Shown piece by piece: positions 5,951 through 10,442 of a stretch of 12,226 nt of DNA (the first letter of the stretch is position 1; every line of letters begins with the position of its first letter). The translations under genes and the position numbers were made by a program. Origin of the DNA: JAULZV01 sp964401885 (GTDB lineage: Bacteria > Patescibacteriota > Minisyncoccia > Phycocordibacterales > JAACPR01); contig CAYOAC010000020.1 of the NCBI GenBank assembly GCA_964401885.1, positions 1 to 12,226 of the forward strand, read 5' to 3'. The notes under the pieces are model-generated. The model was not told the origin of the DNA and searched no databases. It worked only from the letters and a program-made list of their open reading frames with translations.

Positions 5951-6232
5951 TCTCTGTATGTTTGTATCTATTCGGGTCGTACCATTATTTAAAGTACTCG
6001 GGCCGAATCCGATACCTGGTTCTCTTGGCGGAGGAGGAGAGATTCGACCCACAGTTACTAATCTCATTTCGTCGTAAACTCCTCATTCGATAAGTACTGT
6101 TGGTCGCGGCTCGGCCATCCCAGATCCTCGTTTCACTCGGATGCAGGGACCCTAGGCCTGCACCGTTCGAATCTCTCCTCTTCTCTCGCAAAATATAAAA
6201 TACCAATGCATTCGCATTGGTATTTTATTTTG
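5951..6232. other. Non-coding, GC-richer stretch with tRNA-Ser-derived pieces
   Basis: No convincing gene is present. The stretch contains a direct copy of the tRNA-Ser 3' end (6028-6047) and an inverted copy (6165-6180). It also has several short inverted repeats (GGGTCG/CGACCC, ATTCGG/CCGAAT, and TGCAGG/CCTGCA around 6142-6162). I looked for tmRNA, RNase P, SRP RNA and further complete tRNAs and could not fit any of them. Confidence 0.5.
6028..6047 (-). repeat. Direct repeat of the tRNA-Ser 3' end (distal copy)
   Basis: These 20 bases are identical to 6232-6251, at an offset of 204. On the minus strand the copy ends CTCCTCCGCCA, so it encodes a full CCA, which the intact tRNA-Ser gene does not. 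The rest of a tRNA is not recognisable upstream. It looks like an attachment-site copy or the remnant of a second tRNA-Ser. Confidence 0.7.
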
Positions 6233-6253
6233 CGGAGGAGGAGAGATTCGAAC
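6165..6253. repeat. Long inverted repeat that includes the tRNA-Ser 3' end and terminator
   Basis: The arm at 6165-6209 and the arm at 6214-6253 are complementary except for a short mismatch at 6181-6186 and a 2-nt insertion, with an ATTC loop. The inner part is a strong hairpin (TACCAATGC/GCATTGGTA with AT-rich extension) that would terminate the tRNA-Ser transcript. The outer part is an inverted copy of the tRNA-Ser T-loop and acceptor 3' strand. Confidence 0.8.
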
Positions 6254-6319
6254 TCTCGATACCCTTTCGGATATTCCGGTTTTCAAGACCGGTGCATTCA
6301 ACCACTCTGCCACCCCTCC
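6233..6319 (-). tRNA. tRNA-Ser(UGA)
   Basis: This is an 87-nt class II tRNA. The acceptor GGAGGGG pairs with CTCCTCC (one G-U), the discriminator is G, the anticodon arm is CCGGT-CTTGAAA-ACCGG with anticodon TGA, there is a long variable arm (ATATCCGAAAGGGTAT), and the T arm is GAGAG-TTCGAAT-CTCTC. No CCA is encoded. It reads UCA and related serine codons. Confidence 0.95.
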
Positions 6320-6328
6320 AGGGTTTAA

Positions 6329-6346
6329 TACTCAAATAATTGAGTA
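6329..6346. other. 7-bp palindrome just upstream of tRNA-Ser
   Basis: TACTCAA and TTGAGTA with an ATAA loop lie 9 nt before the tRNA-Ser 5' end. Hairpins at 343-364 and 7186-7209 occupy a similar place upstream of the two tRNA-Arg genes, so this may be a shared feature of tRNA promoters or leaders here. Confidence 0.4.
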
Positions 6347-6404
6347 CTGTGATAATAGCAAAAAAGTACTTATTTGCAAATTTATTTTTTGTCTAAAAAA
6401 TAAC

Positions 6405-6433
6405 TCGACAAAAACCAAACAAAGAATGATAAT
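6405..6433 (+). promoter_or_regulatory. Promoter of the membrane protein gene at 6441, apparently leaderless
   Basis: TCGACA (6405-6410), 17 nt, GATAAT (6428-6433), 7 nt, ATG at 6441. Both hexamers match consensus at five of six positions. The ATG at 6426 would lie inside the promoter and is rejected as a start. Confidence 0.65.
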
Positions 6434-6440
6434 TACATAT

Positions 6441-6917
6441 ATGGATTTTCCCAAACCAACAAAAATTTCTTGGCAACACCATGAACACACTCATTCAGAA
6501 AAATCTAAAGATTGGTTTTGGGCAGTAGGGATAGTTGCTCTTGGAGGAATAATTCTTTCTGTTTATTTTAAAGATTATCTATTCGCAATAATAATTTTGT
6601 TATTTACAATAATTTCTTTTATTTTAGTTAAAAAACCACCTCAACTATTATTGTTTGAAATTTCCAGAAAAGGAATTCGAACAGGAAATGTTTTACACCC
6701 ATACTCAATGCTTGAATCTTTTTGGGTTGAAGACACTGATTACAATGACAAAATAATTTTAAAATCAAATAAGCCACTTTCGCCTTTTTTAATACTACCC
6801 TTCGACAGTACAGTTATAGATCCCGAAATAATTAGAGACTATCTATTAGATTATTTAAACGAAGAAGAACTTGAAGAACCCTTGTTCCAAATTATTATGG
6901 AATGGTTTGGGTTTTAA
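6441..6917 (+). CDS. Hypothetical two-helix membrane protein
   Basis: The 158-residue protein has a short hydrophilic N-terminus rich in His (WQHHEHTHSE), two adjacent membrane helices (about residues 26-44 and 47-64) and a cytosolic C-terminal domain (about residues 68-158) with strand-rich content (LLFEISRKGIRTGNVLHPYSM, in part) reminiscent of a small PH-like fold. I know of similar membrane proteins of unknown function in Parcubacteria-type genomes but cannot assign a role. The start was chosen from promoter spacing. It is monocistronic, with a strong terminator directly after the stop. Confidence 0.75.
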   Translation: MDFPKPTKISWQHHEHTHSEKSKDWFWAVGIVALGGIILSVYFKDYLFAIIILLFTIISFILVKKPPQLLLFEISRKGIRTGNVLHPYSMLESFWVEDTDYNDKIILKSNKPLSPFLILPFDSTVIDPEIIRDYLLDYLNEEELEEPLFQIIMEWFGF

Positions 6918-6950
6918 AAAACTGAATCTAAAAACATTCAGTTTTTTATT
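6916..6950 (+). terminator. Terminator of the membrane protein gene
   Basis: AAAAAACTGAAT (6916-6927) and ATTCAGTTTTTT (6936-6947) form a perfect 12-bp stem with an 8-nt loop and a T-rich tail. It starts at the stop codon and may also act on the minus strand after the repeat. Confidence 0.9.
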
Positions 6951-6953
6951 TTA

Positions 6954-7106
6954 TGTGGTCACAAGTCACTAAGTCTTTTGTTCGTGCTTCGCACTCCAAA
7001 AGCCTAAGTGCTCGCGACCCCACCTCGCGGTTGCTGTCGCAACATCGCTGCGGCCGGCACAAGCTAAAAATCTCCCGCAGGGGAGATTTTTTTAACGCTT
7101 GTGCCC
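6954..7106 (-). repeat. 153-bp structured repeat downstream of tRNA-Arg(GCG), copy 2
   Basis: This copy is aligned without gaps to 111-263 with three differences (T to C, G to A, T to C in plus-strand order). It keeps the 46-nt imperfect hairpin (6967-7010) and the nested terminator hairpin. Its end coincides with the tRNA-Arg(GCG) 3' end. Conservation in a non-coding region next to two different tRNA genes implies recent copying or selection on the RNA. Confidence 0.85.
7056..7105 (-). terminator. Nested terminator hairpin of tRNA-Arg(GCG)
   Basis: This structure is identical to the one at 213-262: an inner AAAAATCTCCC/GGGAGATTTTT stem within GGCACAAGC/GCTTGTGCC arms, the outer arm reaching into the tRNA acceptor 3' end. 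Confidence 0.7.
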
Positions 7107-7173
7107 TCGCCAGGAATCGAACCTGGATCACAAGCTTCGCAGGCCGGTATTCTATCCATTAAACTACGAGGAC
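7102..7173 (-). tRNA. tRNA-Arg(GCG)
   Basis: The 72-nt cloverleaf runs from G7173 to discriminator A7102. The acceptor GTCCTCG pairs with CGAGGGC (one T-G). The D stem is GTTT/GAAT (one T-G), the anticodon loop is CTGCGAA with anticodon GCG, and the T arm is CCAGG-TTCGATT-CCTGG. The anticodon stem CCGGC/GCTTG contains a C-T mismatch and a G-T pair. No CCA is encoded. GCG reads CGC and CGU; most bacteria use an ACG anticodon, edited to inosine, for these codons. Confidence 0.93.
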
Positions 7174-7185
7174 AAATGAGGGAAC

Positions 7186-7209
7186 AAAGTAAATGCTTGC
7201 ATTTACTTT
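7186..7209. other. Perfect hairpin 12 nt upstream of tRNA-Arg(GCG)
   Basis: AAAGTAAATGC (7186-7196) pairs perfectly with GCATTTACTTT (7199-7209). Its position matches the unrelated-sequence hairpin at 343-364 before the other tRNA-Arg, which suggests that structure rather than sequence is conserved. Confidence 0.6.
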
Positions 7210-7221
7210 TCCCAAATGCCG

Positions 7222-7248
7222 TCATCGCAAGATTTTCTTACGAGGACA
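7222..7248 (-). repeat. Leader hairpin carrying a copy of the tRNA-Arg(GCG) 5' end
   Basis: TACGAGGACA (7239-7248) copies 7165-7174, which is tRNA positions 1-9 plus one upstream base, at an offset of 74. On the minus strand TCGTAAGA pairs with TCTTGCGA around AAA. Both the copied arm and its partner differ from the tRNA-Arg(UCU) leader, so pairing is kept. Confidence 0.65.
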
Positions 7249-7293
7249 TATTTGTATCATAAAGAATCCACCAATAAAAAACAAGCTTGCTTA

Positions 7294-7322
7294 TTGACGC
7301 ACATGTCAAAATATGTTACATT
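7294..7322 (+). promoter_or_regulatory. Promoter of the small unit at 7331-7573
   Basis: TTGACG (7294-7299), 17 nt, TACATT (7317-7322). The predicted transcript begins around 7329, immediately before the ATG at 7331. Confidence 0.6.
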
Positions 7323-7330
7323 ACAAAGGA

Positions 7331-7525
7331 ATGAAACCACGATATTTCTGCAGTTGGGATGGTGTAAATGTCACCATCAGAGGAAACTGTTCCTTACGGC
7401 AAATGACACATATTTCAAGGGCTTTCCTCGAGAATCAACTGATTCTATGGAAAAACCCACCAAGCTGTGCATTTTTTGCAAACATTGAAGGTGGCACCCT
7501 CACCTTCGAAAGAACCTCCTGTTGA
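7331..7525 (+). CDS. Possible 64-residue cysteine-containing protein, or a structured RNA
   Basis: The open frame gives a 64-residue product with four Cys (YFCSWDG, GNCSL, PSCAF, ERTSC end), no membrane helix and no recognised family. It lies exactly between a good promoter and a strong terminator. The same DNA is unusually rich in hairpins: GATGGTG/CACCATC (7358-7378), a 40-nt imperfect hairpin (7419-7458), GAAGGTG/CACCTTC (7487-7507) and GTTGAA/TTCAAC (7521-7536). A second plus frame (7216-7488) is also open, which weakens the coding case. A roughly 245-nt non-coding RNA explains the structure equally well. If translated, the mRNA would be leaderless or use the adjoining AAAGGA. Confidence 0.4.
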   Translation: MKPRYFCSWDGVNVTIRGNCSLRQMTHISRAFLENQLILWKNPPSCAFFANIEGGTLTFERTSC

Positions 7526-7537
7526 AAACCTTCAACA

Positions 7538-7573
7538 AAATTCCGGATCAAGCAAGCTTGACCCGGAATTTTT
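7538..7573 (+). terminator. Terminator of the small unit at 7331
   Basis: AAATTCCGG (7538-7546) pairs with CCGGAATTT (7563-7571), and inner TCAAGC pairs with GCTTGA; a T-run follows. This is a strong intrinsic terminator in the plus direction. Confidence 0.9.
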
Positions 7574-7574
7574 C

Positions 7575-7609
7575 AATTAAAAAACCGCCTTTCGGGCGGT
7601 TTTTTAATT
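7575..7609. terminator. rpsT terminator, bidirectional
   Basis: AATTAAAAAACCGCC and GGCGGTTTTTTAATT form a 15-bp stem with a TTTCG loop. On the minus strand it follows rpsT, overlapping its stop codon; it also backs up the plus-strand terminator beside it. Confidence 0.92.
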
Positions 7610-7877
7610 ATTTTTCTGAAGCTTTTTTAACTGCTTTTGCAAGTCTAGATTTTTTTCGAGACGCATGGTTCTTTGTAATAGAATTCATTTTTGCAGCCTT
7701 ATCAAGTGCCTTGTAAGCAGCTGGAAGAGATTTTTGTGCTTCTGCTACTTTTCCTTCTTTAATAAGATCTTTAATATTTTTAACCTCTGTTTTAAGAACT
7801 CGTTTTCGTCTTAGGTTGAAAACAGCCTTTCGGTCTGAGGCTCGTAACGCTTTTTTTGCTCCTTTTATAATTGGCAT
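7608..7877 (-). CDS. rpsT: 30S ribosomal protein S20
   Basis: S20 is a primary 16S rRNA-binding protein of the small subunit, made of three long helices. The 89-residue product is highly basic and has the family pattern: MPIIKGAKKALRASDRKAVFN at the N-terminus, then RRKRVLKTEVKNIKDLI, AQKSLPAAYKALDKAAKMNSI (first part of the central helix region) and the KNHASRKKSRLAKAVKK C-terminal signature. The N-terminal motif shows MPIIKGA rather than MANIKSA. The gene is monocistronic: a terminator lies upstream, between it and the unknown gene, and a strong terminator follows. A GGTGG stretch 4 nt before the ATG may serve as a Shine-Dalgarno site. Confidence 0.96.
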   Translation of the reverse strand: MPIIKGAKKALRASDRKAVFNLRRKRVLKTEVKNIKDLIKEGKVAEAQKSLPAAYKALDKAAKMNSITKNHASRKKSRLAKAVKKASEK

Positions 7878-7886
7878 AGTTCCACC

Positions 7887-7892
7887 AATGTA
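7887..7892 (-). promoter_or_regulatory. Possible rpsT extended -10
   Basis: TGGTACATT on the minus strand is an extended -10 ending 9 nt before the ATG, with TTGCTT 16 nt further up. An alternative -10 is TATATAA at 7898-7904, which would leave a short leader with GGTGG. I cannot choose between them. Confidence 0.35.
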
Positions 7893-7903
7893 CCAGTTTT
7901 ATA

Positions 7904-7943
7904 TAAAAAAGCAACCCTATCTACAAAAAAGCAGATAAGGTTG
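7904..7943 (-). terminator. Terminator of the unknown gene at 7953-8435
   Basis: On the minus strand CAACCTTATCT (7933-7943) pairs with AGATAGGGTTG (7912-7922), one T-G, followed by C and a T-run at 7905-7910. It makes rpsT transcriptionally separate. Confidence 0.85.
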
Positions 7944-7952
7944 TTTGAAAAT

Positions 7953-8435
7953 CTATTCTTCAAGTCTGAAGAAAACAATATTGTAACTCTGGGATAAACC
8001 ACCCCTAAGCCATTCTCGATAGAGAAAAGAACTCAAATTCATAAAGAAAAGTCGGCTTTCTTCATAAACTTGTTCTCCCAAACGTCTCCCGCCAACAGAT
8101 AGAACACTATATTCAAAACCGTCTTCAATAAGATCTGTACGGTGAATATCAAAATATTCTTCAACTTGGGCTAGAAACTTTTCCCTCTCAACAAGCGGGT
8201 GTTCACAATACTCATTAATACGAGGCCAGATCCATTCGTATTCATAACCATCAAACATAGAAAAAAGCTCAAGAAGCCTAGAAATATGGTTTTCGACACC
8301 TTTTGCTTTATACGAAAAAAGAAAAGATCTCACAGAAGAACCATCTCCAAAACGTAGAGTCGCTTTTTCAAGTGCAATAGCAAGACCTGTCAGAAGGATA
8401 GTAAGACAACAATGTGGTCGGTGTTCGTGTGTCAT
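7953..8435 (-). CDS. Hypothetical protein
   Basis: I do not recognise this 160-residue protein. The N-terminus (HCCLTILLTGLAIALEKATLRF) is an amphipathic or weakly hydrophobic helix; the rest looks soluble and mainly helical, rich in Glu, Phe and Arg (NHISRLLELFSMFDGYEYEWIWPRI, in part). It ends with a strand-like NIVFFRLEE. No clear Shine-Dalgarno site precedes the ATG, and the leaderless spacing seen in other genes is absent, so the start is less certain. Codons are less AT-biased than those of ruvA next door. It is transcribed away from ruvA and has its own terminator, like the other isolated unknown genes of the window. Confidence 0.65.
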   Translation of the reverse strand: MTHEHRPHCCLTILLTGLAIALEKATLRFGDGSSVRSFLFSYKAKGVENHISRLLELFSMFDGYEYEWIWPRINEYCEHPLVEREKFLAQVEEYFDIHRTDLIEDGFEYSVLSVGGRRLGEQVYEESRLFFMNLSSFLYREWLRGGLSQSYNIVFFRLEE

Positions 8436-8493
8436 AATTATGGAAGTTCAGGATTCTTAATTACCCTATCACAATTTATTTCAAATAAAAGTC

Positions 8494-8502
8494 TGGTAAG
8501 AT
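8494..8502 (+). promoter_or_regulatory. ruvA extended -10, apparently leaderless
   Basis: TGGTAAGAT ends 6 nt before the ruvA ATG. No strong -35 is seen, which is common with an extended -10. No Shine-Dalgarno site is present. Confidence 0.5.
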
Positions 8503-8508
8503 ATAACA

Positions 8509-9066
8509 ATGATAGCCAAACTTAAAGGAGTAATAGATGAAGTCGTTCCAGACGGAGTATTAATAGACGTTAATGGTGTTGTTTATAAAGTGTGTGCAAC
8601 CCAATATACTTGTTCAATGCTACATTTGGGAACAAATGTTTCAATTTTAACCCACCTTGATATTAAAGAGACTTCTCAAACACTTTATGGTTTTTTATAT
8701 TCAGATGAAAAAGAACTCTTTGAATTATTATTACAAGTAAACGGTGTCGGCCCCAAGTCAGCTCTTTCAATTTTAAATACCTCTAACCCAAAAGTAATCC
8801 TTGAAGGAATTGGTTCCCATGATGCAGAATATTTTAGAAAATTAACAGGAATAGGTAAAAAAACAGCTGAGAAAATTATTCTTGCTCTCAAAGATAAAGT
8901 TGATGCCATAGAAACAGAAGATCATTCAGACAAACAAGATGCGATCGAAGCGCTGGTCTCTCTGGGTTATTCTAAAAAAGAAGCACGAGATGCAACGGTT
9001 GGATTATCTTCAGAATTAAGTTCAGAAAAAATTATTAAGGAAGCATTAAAAAAGTTAGCAAAATAA
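8509..9066 (+). CDS. ruvA: Holliday junction DNA helicase subunit RuvA
   Basis: RuvA binds four-way junctions and loads the RuvB motor for branch migration. The 185-residue protein has all three domains: the N-terminal OB fold (MIAKLKGVIDEV... VLTHLDIKE-type strands, residues 1-62; the sequence here reads ILTHLDIKE), the tandem helix-hairpin-helix domain with VNGVGPKSA (77-85) and LTGIGKKTAEKII (112-124), and the C-terminal RuvB-binding domain (about 143-185, DAIEALVSLGYSKKEA). The length is slightly below the usual 190-205. It is followed after one base by the Mur ligase gene, so the two form an operon. ruvB and ruvC are not in this window. Confidence 0.96.
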   Translation: MIAKLKGVIDEVVPDGVLIDVNGVVYKVCATQYTCSMLHLGTNVSILTHLDIKETSQTLYGFLYSDEKELFELLLQVNGVGPKSALSILNTSNPKVILEGIGSHDAEYFRKLTGIGKKTAEKIILALKDKVDAIETEDHSDKQDAIEALVSLGYSKKEARDATVGLSSELSSEKIIKEALKKLAK

Positions 9067-9067
9067 T

Positions 9068-10309
9068 ATGGAAAAAATATTAAGAAAAATTGAAAAATTA
9101 ATACCAAGAAAAATTTATCATTTAGGACAACCTATATATCATTTTTCATTAACGACAATCGGGGCTATCAAATATGGCTTCCCCGCTAAAAAAATAAAAG
9201 TTATAGGAGTAACAGGAACGAAAGGAAAATCTTCGACCACAGAAATAATTAATCACATTCTAGAAACAGCTGGCAAAAAAACTGCAATGTCAGGTACAAT
9301 CAAATTTAAAATTGCAGAAAAAGAAATTCCCAACAAATACAAGATGTCTATGCCCGGTAGATTTTTTATGCAAAAGTTTTTATCTGATGCAGTAAAAGAA
9401 AAATGTGAATATGCGGTAATCGAAATGACATCAGAAGGATCAAAACAGTTTCGACATAAATTTATTTATACCGATGCTTTTGTTTTTACAAACCTGTCTC
9501 CAGAGCATATTGAGAATCATGGATCATTCGAAAAATACAGAGAAGCAAAAGTTAAAATGGTTAATAATTTAAAAAATAAAAAAGGAGTGTTGATAGTAAA
9601 TAAAGATGATGAAAATTCAAAATACTTCAAAAATAAATTTAGTGAAACTCTGTCTTTTGGATATGAAGATATTTCAGAAGTTCAAACCGAACCAAACATT
9701 TCTTTTATTTATAAAAACACAAAATTCATTTCTCCACTCCAGGGTAAATTTAATGTTTACAATATTTTGGCTTCAATAAAAGTTTGTGAACATTTTGGAA
9801 TAAATTTAGAAACAATTCAAAAAGCAATTTCAACAAAAGATGAGATTGCGGGACGAGTCCAAAAAATTCCAAACAATCTAAATGCAGATATTATAGTAGA
9901 CTATGCTCACACACCAGACTCTCTAGTTGCGCTTTATGAATCTTTCAAATTAAAAAGAAAAGTTTGTATTCTTGGGAACACGGGAGGAGGACGAGATACT
10001 TGGAAAAGACCAAAGATGGCAGAGATTGCAAATAATTATTGTGATCAAATTATTCTCACCAACGAAGATCCTTATGATGAAGACCCGATGCAAATTATTA
10101 ATGATATGAAAAATTCAATTGATGAAAATAAATTGGAAATTATTTTGGATCGAAGAGAAGCAATAAAAAAAGGAATTTCTTTATTAAAATCTGACGACGC
10201 ACTTTTGATCACAGGAAAAGGAACTGACCCATACATCATGGAAGCAAATAATAAAAAAACTCCTTGGAGTGATGCAGAAGTTGTAAAAGAAATACTGAGT
10301 TCAAAATAA
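9068..10309 (+). CDS. Mur ligase family protein, MurE-like
   Basis: Mur ligases use ATP to add amino acids to a peptidoglycan precursor. The 413-residue protein has the P-loop GVTGTKGKSST (about 47-57), the central motif TNLSPEHIENHGSFEKYREAK (141-161; the last Lys is the one carbamylated in the family; shown in part as TNLSPEHIENH), DYAHTPDSL (278-286) and GNTGGGRD (303-310). These are closest to MurE. Two points differ: only about 45 residues precede the P-loop, so the UDP-binding N-terminal domain is largely missing, and the MurE DNPR amino acid-selecting motif is replaced by NEDPYDEDP (332-340). The substrate therefore cannot be inferred. It is cotranscribed with ruvA. Confidence 0.88.
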   Translation: MEKILRKIEKLIPRKIYHLGQPIYHFSLTTIGAIKYGFPAKKIKVIGVTGTKGKSSTTEIINHILETAGKKTAMSGTIKFKIAEKEIPNKYKMSMPGRFFMQKFLSDAVKEKCEYAVIEMTSEGSKQFRHKFIYTDAFVFTNLSPEHIENHGSFEKYREAKVKMVNNLKNKKGVLIVNKDDENSKYFKNKFSETLSFGYEDISEVQTEPNISFIYKNTKFISPLQGKFNVYNILASIKVCEHFGINLETIQKAISTKDEIAGRVQKIPNNLNADIIVDYAHTPDSLVALYESFKLKRKVCILGNTGGGRDTWKRPKMAEIANNYCDQIILTNEDPYDEDPMQIINDMKNSIDENKLEIILDRREAIKKGISLLKSDDALLITGKGTDPYIMEANNKKTPWSDAEVVKEILSSK

Positions 10310-10314
10310 GTTTT

Positions 10315-10405
10315 TAAAAACAGAATCACCCAAAATTTTTTTGGAGTCTGGGTGCCGTAATCGGCGGGTCCCACGACAAAAAAATTTTGGGTGATTCTGT
10401 TTTTA
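10315..10405. repeat. Perfect 28-bp inverted repeat with a structured 35-nt loop
   Basis: The arms 10315-10342 and 10378-10405 are exact reverse complements. The 35-nt loop is GC-rich and contains its own hairpin (TGGG-GCCG-TAAT-CGGC-CCCA, with a few unpaired bases). The position, right after the Mur ligase and before the mutM promoter, fits a transcription terminator, but the size and perfection exceed what termination needs. No obvious target-site duplication flanks it. Confidence 0.85.
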
Positions 10406-10428
10406 TTTACTTTTTATCTACAAAAAGA

Positions 10429-10434
10429 TAGTAT
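10429..10434 (+). promoter_or_regulatory. Possible mutM -10
   Basis: TAGTAT ends 8 nt before the mutM ATG, with a T-rich TTTACT-like -35 region about 17 nt upstream. It fits the leaderless pattern but the hexamer matches consensus at only four positions. Confidence 0.4.
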
Positions 10435-10442
10435 CCTTAATT

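Noticed and set aside
6030..6125. A second complete tRNA-Ser or a tmRNA on the minus strand
   Set aside because: Only the 3' 20 nt and CCA match; no pairing acceptor 5' strand, T stem or anticodon arm could be built.
5793..6206. Several 65-94 codon frames on both strands around the second gap and the tRNA-Ser copies
   Set aside because: They overlap a real gene, a terminator or tRNA-derived sequence, and have no promoter or family resemblance.
7216..7488. 90-codon plus-strand frame overlapping the unit at 7331
   Set aside because: Its start lies upstream of the promoter at 7294-7322 and inside the tRNA leader region, so it would not be on the transcript.
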